Part shown: in pieces, positions 45,401 through 60,400 of the stretch
Layout: the number at the start of each line of letters is the position of its first letter
How positions within the stretch are numbered: the stretch's first letter is position 1
DNA from: Ampullaceana balthica
Lineage: Eukaryota > Mollusca > Gastropoda > Lymnaeidae
Assembly (NCBI GenBank): GCA_944989445.1
Contig: CALYLW010000066.1
Coordinates: 712,501 to 776,500, forward strand
DNA length: 64,000 nt
Reading direction: 5' to 3'
Made by a program: the position numbers and the translations under genes
The notes under the pieces: generated by a model
The model's input: only the letters and a program-made list of their open reading frames with translations
What the model was told of the DNA's origin: nothing
Databases searched by the model: none

Positions 45401-48400
45401 TATTTTCTGGCAGAGTTTTGTTAGGCTTTCGCTACCTCTGCTCCTCCATGTTTCAGCAATTAAGCAGGGATGTTGTCAACTCCAGGTGACTTACCCCCTT
45501 TTAAGTTCCTTACTGCCTCTTCAACTTCTGCTAGTCTTATATAAGCTTTATAAATATTATTTGATTCATACTATCGCTTGAAAACCTTAGGAAGTTGATT
45601 TATACTTTTCATCAATGGGTTTTGGAAAAAAAAGTTTTTAAAATATAATTATAGGCGACCTAAAATGTTATTTTTCCTTACATGATCTATAAACAAGTAT
45701 TTTCTACATTAGTCATTAGATACTGGGTTAATGGACTGATCTTGAACAAATTTGTTATGTAAACAACCTGACTGCCTATAAAAACATGTCATATTTTGAA
45801 TAACTTTTAATGTTCATAAAAAAAAATTAAAATTAATGTTCATTCCCTTTTGGCCACAGTGGCGTAGCGGAATGCCCCGGCGGCACTTTGTCAGGGGCGG
45901 GAAATTCCTTGTTGTTAATTAGTTTCTTAAATGAAAATTTGAAAAGAAAGAGGAGTTTAAAAAAAAATCGAAATTAAAGAAAATTCAAATAAGAAATTAA
46001 TAAAAGAAATAGAGGAACTATCCAAAAGCATGTGAACGTTTTAACTGCCAAAACTTCAAACTGCTTATTGGATATACATGTACATTCTTCTGATACTAAT
46101 ACTACTGTAATAAAAAAAACAGAGGCTAAATTAGTATGAGAACGTGACATTGATGTGGTGATAAATTCATTGATTCTTAAAATTTGACACCCGCACCTGT
46201 TGTAAAATTTGGAGCGGCAAATTTCTCGTTATTAATAAGCCAATTGTTAAAAGGTGAAAATAAATTGTAATAAAAGAAAAGAAAAACCAAGATAAAAAAT
46301 TTAACGAAATGAAAAACTATATTAAAATACGAGAGCGCTTTTAATGACAAAACTTCAAACTCAATTATAAATAAAGTCTTCTGATACTAATGTTACTGAG
46401 CTGGAAAACATAGGGGCTGACAGTATGACAATAATGTGCTGGTGTATATAATTGATTCAAGTTTGATTTTAACGTAAGTGAGCTACCGGAAAAAAATTGT
46501 TGGCGTATTTATATGGCTTATTTTAATTTTAATGTCTTTTGTTTTGTGGCATAAACAAAAATAATGGAAACAATTGTTTATCTAGTGGGGTTAAAACTTG
46601 GCATAAATAAATAGAAAATTTGGGGGCCCCTCGTTGTTAAATAGCTAATTGTTAAAACGTAAACATAAATTTTAATAAAGAAAAAAAAAGCCAAGATAAG
46701 TGCTCAATAAGTACTCAACATTACCAAAGTTTTTTGCAAATGGAAGGAATCAGAAATTGGATAAAAAAGAATAGACTATTAATAAAGACCGAAAATTAGT
46801 TGCTGTAAAAGAGAAAACAAAGTGGCAAGAATTATTAAATCCTGGCGAAATTGAATGCAACTTTTTGAGGTCACAGAGAGGTCAATACTGTTGCAAATAA
46901 AGACAATATTCTGGAACCAATGCATTAGCTTGCAAAGTATGTTAAAGCATTCCGAGATCATAGTGGGAAATGGGGTAAAAAAAAACTTGTCATCTAAAAT
47001 TCAAACTGAGCTCATAGCAATTTTAGGAGATACAGTTCACGAAAAATCATTTTTCTTCAATAACAAGATACCAAATATTGTTCCATTGTATTTGATAGCT
47101 CTTATATATTTGACAACAAATTCTGGTAAAAGTTTGCAGACTAAAATAAATTCTCTAGTCATCACCAGGAAATATATATTTTGTACTTTTGAATTATGCT
47201 GGGTATTAAACTCTAGTCAAACATACAAGACAATTTTATGTGACTTGAGGGTTTGAACTCTAAACCTAACATACAAGACAATTTTATGTGACTTGAGGGT
47301 TTGAACTCTAAACCTAACATACAAGACAATTTTATGTGACTTGAGGGTTTGAACTCTAAACCTAACATACAAGACAATTTTATGTGACTGAGGGTTTGAA
47401 CTCTAAACCTAACATACAAGACAATTTTATGTGACTTGAGGGTTTGAACTCTAAACCTAACATACAAGACAATTTTATGTGACTTGAGGGTTTGAACTCT
47501 AAACCTAACATACAAGACAATTTTATGTGACTGAGGGTTTGAACTCTAAACCTAACATACAAGACAATTTTATGTGACTGACACATGATGACACAAATAA
47601 ACATACATTCCCACTAAGACATTGACAAACATGGATACAGAGATTGATGCTTTTGAGGTTAGCATGGAAACATAAAGATACAGTGAGGAGTTAACATAGA
47701 AGAATAAATATATAGTGGACAGTTAACATGAAAAATATAAAGATATAGTAAGTAATTAACATGCCAATATAAAGATATACCAGATTAAAGAATAAGTGGT
47801 AAACATGGAAACATTAAGATACAGAGAGAGAAGACATGTAAATACAAAGATACAGAGAGAGAAGACGGGTAAATATAAAGTAGGGAACAGCCGGATAGGG
47901 ATTTTTACTATTTGCCGGATCAGGATAGTTTGGCCCTCATATTTGCCGAATCCGGATTCCGGATATCTCCACATTTAAGTGTAAGAGCTAAGAGGGTGTA
48001 CTTTACTACTTTATATCTAGTATTTAATACTATTTATTAAATATTTATTATCCAACAAATGGATAGTAGCTGCTATCTAAAATGACGGTTTGTGACACTG
48101 TCAACGTCAACGATGAACATTTTACAATAAATTGAATGAACGAAGTTCAACGAAGTGCAACCAAGTTCAACGAAGTTCAACGAACTTTGTAGTGTGTACC
48201 AAGTGAACTGTGTTGTACTGAGTGTGTAGTGTGGTGTACACGAAGTCGTGATTTAGAGCCATAATAAACTGTTCTTTTATTCAGACGTTTAATATTTTGT
48301 TAGTTTACTTAGTTTGTTCTGTTCTCTTACGTAGTAAAGTAATATCTATACGCGTAACTTTTTAACTTAATATTTTTTCTCGTATTGAAATTGATTGTTT

Positions 48401-51400
48401 TACTATATTTTGCATGGATTTGAATGTTTTCGTAATCAACCCTTGTTAATTTGTTTATGTTGTTCTAGACTAGAGCTTTAAAATTATATGGCTGAATAAG
48501 ATATAACACGTGAGACAAGCAAAATTTTTATTTTTAAGTTCGCAAATCAAATCACAATTGTCATTTAAAGTTCAACTGAAAAAACAACAAAGAATATAAA
48601 ATTATTACAATGATATAAATTATATCATATAAGTAAAATGTTTAAATGTAAATACTGAATTGAAAGTATTGAATAATTGACTACTGTAATTTGGAATTCA
48701 TAAATTCTTTACTACATTAATATCCGGATACAATCCGGATCTGCCATAAGTATTTGCCAAATCCGGATAGTGGCAAAAATCTCGATATCCGATCCGGATA
48801 TCCGGCATTGCGGATACCCGACTGTCCCCTAATATAAAGATACAGAGAGAGAAGACATGTAAATATAAAGATGTTCCAAGTTACCATGTAAAATATCAAA
48901 GATTAAGAAATGTACAAACCTGTGACAAAAAAACAAATTCCCCAAATCAATCATGTCCAGGTGTTTGAGGAGGGCGTGGTCCATCTCCTGTAACAGCATT
49001 CTAACAAGATCTGGGAGTAAATAGAAGCAAGAGCTCCTCAAATATACATTGTATTGACAAGTTCTGGGAGTAAATAGAAGCAAGAGCTACTCAAATATAC
49101 ATTGTATTGACAAGTTCTGGTGTAAATAGAAACTGAAGTTTTTCTAATAAAATGTTCTGGTGTAAAGTAGAATCTATAGTTCTTTTTTACTAGTCTTATA
49201 TTAACTTGCTTTGTAAGTTAAATCGGAACCGTCCCACTATTTGTTTATAATTTTTTCACGTGCCCAGTTCACGCGTTGACGCCGACCGTCACTGTTCACA
49301 CCCCCTACCGTCCCGGCGCCAAGTTTTAAAACCAGGGGAGATAATTGTGTTTCAGTCTGTAAATGTCGCGTTTAAACATAATCACTACTTTTAGTTATGT
49401 CTCATATATAAGGGATTTATAGTCAAAAGGTAAGCTGGCTTTGCACTTACTGTAAAATGCGTAGACTAAAAAGTAGAAAATTAGTGCATTTTTAATATAA
49501 GATTAGTTTTTAAAAAGTGTTTTTAATGTTGATTATTTCAAATAAAACATGTGGTGTAAAATAGAATCTAAAGTTCTTCTGTCAAATACAATGACACATT
49601 CTCCTGTAAAATAGAATTAAACGTTTTATAATATAAAAAATAATAAAATCCCATTTGAGATGAAATGTGATGACAATATCTTGGATAACATTTTAATTCC
49701 TGGTTTTAATTTAAAACACAAATTTTATGATAACATATCAAAACATCTGGAATCAAATATGATTCCAATATCTGGAGACTAAAAAATATAATTACACAAT
49801 GTATTCACAAGATCTTTGGTTCCAATAAAATTAAAAGATTTGCGACACAATGTGACGATATTTGAGATTAAAGTAAGGACAAGATCTGGGATTCCAATAA
49901 AATTGTTGTGATATCTGTGTCAATAAAAAATAATGACTTTTGTGACAGTATATAATGATAAAATTTGTGTTAAAATATAATGAAAAAATAATAATTTGAA
50001 AATATGGGGCTAAATTTAATCATTGAAACGAAATATAAAACCAAATCTGGTTCATTTATAAAAAAAACTAGATCTGAGTTAAACATAAAACTAGATATGG
50101 GCAAAATATAAAACTAGAACTGTTGTTAAATACAATTACAATATTTGTCAATATATCATAATAACAATATTCTTGACAGTATAAAAGTACAAAATGTGTG
50201 TCAAATTATAACAAAAGAAATAATTAGAAGATTGGGGCTAAATCTAACCATTGAGACTAAATCTAAATCTAAATCTGGGTCAAATATAAAAATAGATCTG
50301 GGTTAAATAGAAAGACAGATCTGGACAAACTATAAAAGTAGATTTAATGTGAAGTTCAATGACCAGATTGTTCCAGGTTTTTTCCTGTACGATTTTGTTC
50401 CTTTGAACTAATCTGTTGGCAGTCAGTGACAACGTCACTATACAGTTACTGACCACATCACTATACACACAGGTATAGTCACTGACCACATCACTATACA
50501 CACAGTTATACAGTCCCTGACCACGTCACAATACACACAGGTATACAGTCCTTGACCACATCACTATACACACAGGTATACAGTCATTGACCACATCACT
50601 ATACACACAGGTATACAGTCATTGACCACGTCACTATACACACAGGTATACAGTCATTGACCACGTCACTATGCACACAGGTATACAGTCCTTGACCACA
50701 TCACTATACACACAGGTATACAGTCATTGACCACGTCACTATACACACAGGTATACAGTCCCTAACCACGTCACTATACACACAGGTATACAGTCCCTGA
50801 CCACGTCACTATACACACAGGTATACAGTCCTTTACCACGTCACTATATACACAGGTAAACAATCCCTGACCACGTCACTATACACACAGGTATACAGTC
50901 ACTGACCACGTCACTATACACACAGGTATAGTCACTGACCACATCACTATACACACAGTTATACAGTCCCTGACCACGTCACTATACACACAGGTATACA
51001 GTTACTGACCACATCACTATACACACAGGTATACAGTCCTTGCCCACGTCACTATACACAGGTATACAGTCACTGACCACGTCACTATACACACAGGTAT
51101 ACAGTCACTGGCCACGTCACTATACACACAGGTGTACAGTCACTGACCACGTCACTATACACACAGGTATACAGTCATTGACCACATCACTATACACACA
51201 GGTATACAGTCCTTGACCACGTCACTATACACACAGGTATACAGTTACTGACCACATCACTATACACACAGGTATACAGTCATTGACCACGCCACTATAC
51301 ACACAGGTATACAGTCCTTGACCACGTCACTATACACACAGGTATACAGTCACTGACCACGTCACTATACACACAGGTATACAGTCCTTGACCAGGTCAC

Positions 51401-54400
51401 TATACACACAGGTTTACAGTCCTTGACCACATCACTATGCACACAGGTATACAGTTACTGACCACATCACTATACACACAGGTATACAGTCACTGGCCAC
51501 GTCACTATACACACAGGTGTACAGTCACTGACCACGTCACTATACACACAGGTATACAGTCATTGACCACATCACTATACACACAGGTATACAGTCCTTG
51601 ACCACGTCACTATACACACAGGTATACAGTTACTGACCACATCACTATACACACAGGTATACAGTCATTGACCACGCCACTATACACACAGGTATACAGT
51701 CCTTGACCACGTCACTATACACACAGGTATACAGTCACTGACCACGTCACTATACACACAGGTATACAGTCCTTGACCAGGTCACTATACACACAGGTTT
51801 ACAGTCCTTGACCACATCACTATGCACACAGGTATACAGTTACTGACCACATCACTATACACACAGGTATACAGTCCTTGACCACGTCACTATACACAGG
51901 TATACAGTCACTGATCACGTCACTATACACACAGGTATACAGTTACTGATCACGTCACTATACACACAGGTATACAGTCACTGACCACATCACTATACAC
52001 ACAGGTATACAGTTACTGACCACGTCACTATACACAGATATACAGTTACTGACCACGTCACTATACACACAGATATACAGTTACTGACCACGTCACTATA
52101 CACACAGGTATACAGTCCTTGACCACGTCACTATACACACAGGTATACAGTCCTTGACCACATCACTATACACACAGGTATACAGTCACTGACCATGTCA
52201 CTATACACACAGGTATACAGTCACTGACCATGTCACTATACACACAGGTATACAGTCCTTGACCACATCACTTTACACACAGGTATACAGTACAATATTA
52301 TTTCCTCACCTATTTTGTGGGTCATTCCTTCCTCCATAAAATCATTTCCTATTGTGTCCATGTAAGTCTTAAAACACCAGAAGGCTTCTACCTGTCAACA
52401 TAGTTTAGGGTTAAAGGTTACTATACTGTGGGTGGTGGTAACAATACTGTAGGTGGTCTGAACACAAGTTTAGGTGATGGTACCAGACTAGGGATGTTTT
52501 TGAACACAATTTTAGGTGAGAATTTTAGTGATTTCTTAAATACAATTAAGGGTTATTTTACATCACTAGTGACTTCCTTTACAGAAATTGATGGTTACAA
52601 CACTAGTGATCTATGATATGGAGATATAGGTTAGGCAAGTCTTTAACATATGTGATATTTTGCATTTTAACATAAATTATATAGGTATATTTTTATCTTA
52701 GAAATTTAGCAACAGATGAAAATTATTTAGACTTATTTTTTTGGTCTTACCTCTGACTCCATGATGTACAAAAACCTGGACAAGATGTCATTCATTCCCT
52801 GGGCATAGCCAAGGTTTTCATTATAGGCAGAGAACGTTATGAGAATTTCCCTAAGTTCTGACAGATGAGGATTACCTGGACCACTGAGACAATGAAAGTA
52901 CAAGTGAGCTTGACCTGGACAAGTTAAGTTACCTATTTCATATTCTTAATGTAACTGGTGTAATATCAGGAGTGCTGAATTCAGGTTGAAGAAATATGCA
53001 ATTTTTAGCTAACCTGTACATGGCTACCAATGAAATGTTTAGCTAACCTGTACATGGCTACCAATGAAATGTTTAGCTAACCTGTACATGGCTACCAATG
53101 AAAAGTTTAGCTAACCTGTACATGGCTACCAATGAAAAGTTTAGCTAACCTGTACATGGCTACCAATGAAATGTTTAGCTAACCTGTACATGGCTACCAA
53201 TGAAATGTTTAGCTAACCGGAACATGGCTACCATTAAAAATAATTTCAAGGTTTATTCCTATCATGACTATATTCTGAGAATAGCTATCAGGATTATAGT
53301 AAAACTGGGTATGTGTAGCATGGCTATAGTTACCCCATACTATATACTATACTATAGCATATAGTTACCCCATACTATATACTATACTATAGCATATAGT
53401 TACCCCATACTATATACTATACTATAGCATATAGTTACCCCATACTATATACTATACTATAGCATATAGTTACCCCATACTATATACATGTACTATACTA
53501 TAGCATATAGTTACTCTAGTTATTGGATGCTATGACTTGTATTTGGATGGTGTGACTTGTATTGGTTCCATGACTTGTATTGGTTCCATGACTTGTATGT
53601 GGATGCCATGACTTGTATTTGGATGGTGTGACTTGTATTGGTTCCATGACTTGTATTTGGATGCCATGACTTGTATTTGGATGCTATGACTTGTATTTGT
53701 CTACAATGACTTGTCTTTGGATGCCATGACTTGTATTTGGATGTTGTGACTTTTATTTGGATGCCATGACTTGTCTTTGGATGCCATGACTTGTATTTGG
53801 ATGCCATGACTTGTATTTGGATGCCATAACTTGTATTTGGATGCTATGACTTGTATTTGTCTACAATGACTTGTCTTTGGATGCCATGACTTGTATTTGG
53901 ATGTTGTGACTTTTATTTGGATGCCATGACTTGTCTTTGGATGCCATGACTTGTATTTGGATGCCATAACTTGTCTTTGGATGTTGTGACTTTTATTTGG
54001 ATGCCATGACTTGTCTTTGGATGACATGACTTGTATTTGGATGCCATGACTTGTATTTGGATGCCATGACTTGTATTTGGATGTTGTGACTTGTCTTTGG
54101 ATGCCATGACTTGTATTTTGATGCCATGACTTGTATTTGGATGCCATGACTTGTATTTGGGTGCCATAACTTGTCTTTGGATGCTATGACTTGTATTTGT
54201 CTACAATGACTTGTCTTTGGATGACATGACTTGTATTTGGATGCCATGACTTGTATTTGGATGCCATGACTTGTATTTGGATGTTGTGACTTGTCTTTGG
54301 ATGCCATGACTTGTATTTTGATGCCATGACTTGTATTTGGATGCCATGACTTGTATTTGGATGCCATGACTTGTATTTGGATGCCATGACTTGTCTTTGG

Positions 54401-57400
54401 ATGCCATGACTTGTATTTTGATGCCATGACTTGTATTTGGATGCCATGACTTGTATTTGGATGCCATAACTTGTCTTTGGATGCCATAACTTGTATTTGG
54501 ATGCCATAACTTGTCTTTGGATGACATGACTTGTACATGTATTTGGGTGCCATGACTTGTACATGTATTTGGATGCCATGACTTGTATTTCAATGTCGTG
54601 ACTATACATGTATTCTCAGTGTTTAGAAACCTTGGCTATAGTCACATGATGTATTGCTATTATTGTTATCATTGATCAGTAGAATGCTAACCTGAAAAAT
54701 GCTTGGTCTCTGTCAGTTCTGGGCACGTCTTTGTCAATGACTCGTATATTTGATCGAAGCTTTGACACATCAATTTTTTGACGATTAACTTGAACCTGTC
54801 AAAATTAGAGAAGACTGTCATACCTATCTAAGTAACTTTTATAGTATTCAAACAATGCCATGTGAAATATTTAACAGATACAATGTAGAGGTGACTCTGA
54901 GACATAGAAGGGGTAAGAGTAAGACAAAAATGTGGTAACAGGTAATTAATTAGCTTGTAGCACAAATAGTCAGTAGCATTATTAATTACCTGAGCGTATA
55001 ACAACAATAGTAAGGAAAAATTACCTTAGCTTGTAACATCAATAGTAAGGAACATAACATACCATATATATTGGTTCGCAAGCCGACCTTTTTTGGACAA
55101 AATCTAGGGGAAAAAGTTGGGGGGGTCGGCTTTCGAGCAGGTCATTAACGTATTTCTGCATGGATATTGAATATCAATGTCCTTTTCTACATTCTACAAG
55201 ATTCGACTTCTCTACCAGAAGCTATAATATATTATTAAACATCTGCACTGACCATATTTAATCATTTTATTTATTTGTTTGAACGTTTTAATAAATTGTT
55301 TTACAAATTTTGTTTTCAAAAACGAATTTTAATGTACGCGCTTTCGTCACTGTTTACGAAATGATTTTTAAAAATTAAATACCGGTAACTCTTGCCTAAC
55401 AAAGAGCACAAAAACAAAGATATGCAGTACAAAGTATAACAATCATAATGACCGATTTAGCTTGTAGTTTTAAAAAAATTAGTCCATTTTGTTTAAGCTG
55501 TCATATTATTTTTTGAGGGTCGGCTTGCGAGCGGGTTGTACACTTTTAATACTTTTCTCTTCCAAAAGTGTCGGCTTATGAACAAACGGGCTATAGAACG
55601 AGTATATACGGTAATTACCTGAGCTTGTAATCTCATGGAGTCAATACTTTGCTGCACATCGTGGGTGCTGTCCATTAGGTGGTGATAGCCAAGTGCACGT
55701 AAGTCAATCTGATCTAATGTATTAAACAAAGGGAGTTTGGTCATGTGATTTGTGTGACAGTGACAAAATTGTTAGAATATAAGTTTAGGTAAATGTATGC
55801 CCCTTGTATAAAGTTACCTATGTGTGTCTGGGACATAAATCAATAACTATGTCCCTGTTTTAACTCAACTAATTGTGTCCCTGTTATAACTCAACTAATT
55901 GTGTCCCTGTTTTAACTCAACTAATTGTGTCCCTGTTATAACTCAAAAAACTGTGTCCCTGTTATAACTCAACGAATTGTGTCCCTGTTATAACTCAACT
56001 AATTGTGTCCGTTATGATCAAATAGACACAATATTACTAGACTTCTCAAAAGCATTTGACAAAGTTCACCACCTTAGTTTACTTAAAAAACTTAAATACT
56101 TTGGAATCTCAGGTTCCTTACATCACTGGATCCAAGACTTTCTTTTGGGTAGGGAGCAAACTGTAATAAGTAATGGATCTAAATCTGCACCAATAAAGGT
56201 TAACTCAGGAGTTCCACAATGAACTGTGCTAGGTCCTTTACTCTTTTTAATTAATATAAATGATTTACCCAACAACATCTCAACAGGAACATAAGTTAGG
56301 TTATTTGCTGATGATTGTATAATCTATAGAACAATTAAATCAGAACAAGATAGCAAAATTTTACAAAAAGACTTAGATGAATTGATACAATGGGAAACTA
56401 ACTGGAGTATGTCTTTCCACCCAGAAAAGTGTCAACTGTTAAGAGTAAATAAAGAACAAGAAACAAATAAATTCAAAATATTTCATTCATGGAAAAGAAC
56501 TGACCCAAACTAAAGATGCAAAATACTTAAGAGTCATAATAAATGAGAAACTATCATGGAATCCCCATGTCAATGAAGTTATTAAAAATTCAAACAAAAC
56601 CTTAGGCTTTATAAAAAGAAACTTTTACAAATGTAATAGATATATAAAACTAAAATGCTAGCTCACTTTGGTGAGACCTGTACTAGAATATGCTTCTTCT
56701 GTATGGGACCCATCTACCAAAGAAAACATTGATAAACTAGAAAAAATTCAAAAAAGAGCTGCCAGATTCATTACCGGAGAATATTCAAAATTTACAAGAA
56801 TAACAACATTAATTAAATCATTAAACCTTGAAACACTAGAGGATAGAAGAACCAAGAGTAAAGTAGTAATTATACATAAAGCAATTAATTCTAATTTAGA
56901 AATACAACACAAAGATAACTTAATAAAACCCTCAGAAAGACAAGGATAAAAACACCTTTCTTATTCCGTATGCAAGAACAAACACATACAAATTTTTGTT
57001 CTTCCCGTCCGGAATTTTGGCGTGGAATGGGTTGCCTGAATAAACCAGGAAAACCAACACTTAATCAACATTTAAATCCCTGATAAGAATGCAGGATTAA
57101 ACACAAACCATAGATAAGCATAGGATGCAATAATCTTCTGTATAGAAGGAGTGTCTGTAACAGATAGGATAAGATAACTGTGTCTCTGATATAAATCAAT
57201 TATTTAAGTGTGTTCTTGGTGTAACTCAATTAATTCAGTGTTTCTTTTGTATTAATCAGTTAACTAATGTGTCCTTGGTGTTATGCATTAACTAAGTGTG
57301 TCTCTGTTATCAATAACTAAGCCTGTCTTTGGTATAACTCATTTACCTGTGTGTGTCCCTGGTACACTGTATTTCAGTGTGAATGGCTTGCACTCATCTG

Positions 57401-60400
57401 TGTCAGTTTGACCTTGAACTTTGCAATACTCATCTGAGATTTGATACCTGGCATAAAGGCCTTGTTCAAAAGGTGTGGCTGAGGAAATAGTGGATAAAGA
57501 CCTTGTTCAAAAGGTGTGGCTGAGGAAATAGTGGATAAAGACCTTATTCAAAAGGTGTGGCTGAGGAAATAGTGGATAAAGGCATTGTTCAAAAGGCGTG
57601 GCTGAGGAAATAGTGGATAAAGACCGTGTTCAAAAGGTGTGGCTGAGGAAATAGTGGATAAAGACCTTGTTCAAAAGGTGTGGCTGAGGAAATAGTGGAT
57701 AAAGACCTTATTCAAAAGGTGTGGCTGAGGAAATAGTGGATAAAGGCATTGTTCAAAAGGCGTGGCTGAGGAAATAGTGGATAAAGACCTTGTTCAAAAG
57801 GTGTGGCTGAGGAAATAGTGGATAAAGACCTTGTTCAAAAGGTGTGGCTGAGGAAATAGTGGATAAAGACCTTATTCAAAAGGTGTGGCTGAGGAAATAG
57901 TGGATAAAGGCATTGTTCAAAAGGCGTGGCTGAGGAAATAGTGGATAAAGACCTTGTTCAAAAGGTGTGGCTGAGGAAATAGTGGATAAAGACCTTGTTC
58001 AAAAGGTGTGGCTGAGGAAATAGTGGATAAAGGCCTTGTTCAATAGGTGTGGCTGAGGAAATAGTGGATAAAGACCTTGTTCAAAAGGTGTGGCTGAGGA
58101 AATAGTGGATAAAGGCCTTGTTCAAAAGGTGTGGCTGAGGAAATAGTGGATAAAGACCTTGTTCAATAGGTGTGGCTGAGGAAGTAGTGGATAAAGGCCT
58201 TGTTCAAAAGGTGTGGCTGAAGAAATAGTGGATAAAGACCTTGTTCAAAAGGTGTGGCTGAGGAAATAGTGGATAAAGGCCTTGTTCAATAGGTGTGGCT
58301 GAGGAAATAGTGGATAAAGGCATTGTTCAAAAGGTGTGGCTGAGGAAATAATGGATAAAGACCTTCTTCAAAAGGTGTGGCTGAGGAAATAGTGGATAAA
58401 GAACTTGTTCAAAAGGTGTGGCTGAGGAAATAGTGGATAAAGGCCTTGTTCGGTGACCCGCGGCCCCAGACAAATTGTTAAATTTTTTTGCAAAAACTTT
58501 AATTATTTTTTTGCATTTTAAGCTTTTGTTAACTTTTTCACCCTTAAAAGGTGGTAAAATTGTAAAATTATTTCTTGTGATGTTATTATATTGTTTCTTG
58601 TCAACAAACAACCATGATTGGTACCATTTTGCGTAAAGGCTATTAAATTTACTCTTGTGATGTCATTATTATTGCTTATTGTGAGCTAAACCTGACACTC
58701 AATAGGTGAGTGAAAATACGAATATAATATTTGATTGCACATTTTACTATTAGTCCATCTATTAGTCGAGGGCCGTTTTGTTGGGGCCGTTATGTTGGAG
58801 CCCAATTGTCGGGGCCGTTTTGTATAGGGGGCGGTTTTGTCGGTGAACCGCCTTTGTTCAATAAGTGTGGCTGAGGAAATAGTGGATAAAAGTGACATTA
58901 GTGGTAATACCAACTGACATTGTCAATGACCGTACCAACTGACACTGTCAATGACAGTAACAACTGACACTATCAATGGCAGTACCAACTGACTATAAAT
59001 AACAGTACCAACTGACACTGTCAATGGCGGCAATGACACAAGTCCCTGTCTAGTATTGGTAACCTAATCCTATTTAAAGAATTATAGGATATAATGTAAT
59101 GCACAACAGATTAAATTAGAAAGAACTTACACCTCAATGTACATCTTAGTCCAAATCTTACCACCAGGTCTTGAATTGAGTGAGTCCAATATTTATTTGA
59201 CCCCCTGAGTTGAGACACAGTCTTACAGAGAAATACAGAGTCTAGCCATGTCATCTATCAGGGTAATATCTTACCATTAGGTCCAGAGTCAAGCACTAGC
59301 AAGGTCTTCCATCTAGACTTACCATTAGGTCCAGAGTCAAGCAAGGTCTTCCATCTAGACTTACCATTAGGTCCCGAGTCAAGCACTAGCAAGGTCTTCC
59401 ATCTAGACTTACCATTAGGTCCCGAGTCAAGCACTAGCAAGGTCTTCCATCTAGACTTACCATTAGGTCCCGAGTCAAGCACTAGCAAGGTCTTCCATCT
59501 AGACTTACCATTAGGTCCCGAGTCAAGCACTAGCAAGGTCTTCCATCTAGACTTACCATTAGGTCCCGAGTCAAGCACTAGCAAGGTCTTCCATCTAGAC
59601 TTACCATTAGGTCCCGAGTCAAGCACTAGCAAGGTCTTCCATCTAGACTTACCATTAGGTCCCGAGTCAAGCACTAGCAAGGTCTTCCATCTAGACTTAC
59701 CATTAGGTCCCGAGTCAAGCACTAGCAAGGTCTTCCATCTAGACTTACCATTAGGTCCCGAGTCAAGCACTAGCAAGGTCTTCCATCTAGACTCACCATT
59801 AGGTCCCGAGTCAAGCACTAGCAAGGTCTTCCATCTAGACTTACCATTAGGTCCCGAGTCAAGCACTAGCAAGGTCTTCCATCTAGACTTACCATTAGGT
59901 CCCGAGTCAAGCACTAGCAAGGTCTTCCATCTAGACTTACCATTAGGTCCTGAGTCAAGCACTAGCAAGGTCTTCCATCTAGACTTCATCTCGTGGTACT
60001 GAACAATTTTTTCCAATAATATGGCTGTTCTCTCTCTGGGATCAAAAAATATTATTTCATTAGAAGTTGGCCCTTGATAGTCTGTCTATCTTACTATCTT
60101 TGTCACAACTTGTAGTGTTTCTATGATGTGATACATAGCATGGATGTGATACATCACTTACATGACAGCAAGGATGTGATACATCACTTACATGACAGCA
60201 TGGATGTAATACATCACTTACATGACAGCAAGGATGTGATACATCACTTACATGACAGCAATGATGTAATACATCACTTACATGACAGCATGGATGTAAT
60301 ACATCACTTACATGACAGCATAGATGTAATACATCACTTACATGACAGCAAGGATGTGATACATCACTTACATGACAGCAGGATGTGATACATCACTTAC

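Noticed and set aside
46855..47256. 133-codon frame as a gene
   Set aside because: It resembles a fragment of a hAT transposase, has no start context or partner exons, and runs into a minisatellite.
53520..54609. Several Lys/Ser/His/Trp-rich frames on the minus strand
   Set aside because: 20-bp minisatellite; the same peptide appears in all three frames.
57367..57455. Possible extra TBC exon next to the 41-bp array
   Set aside because: An acceptor is plausible, but exons 3 and 4 already join in phase and with sensible sequence. A cassette would need an unusual donor. Kept only as a note for cDNA testing.
57456..58450. CRISPR array
   Set aside because: Direct repeats are contiguous with no unique spacers, and the DNA is clearly eukaryotic.
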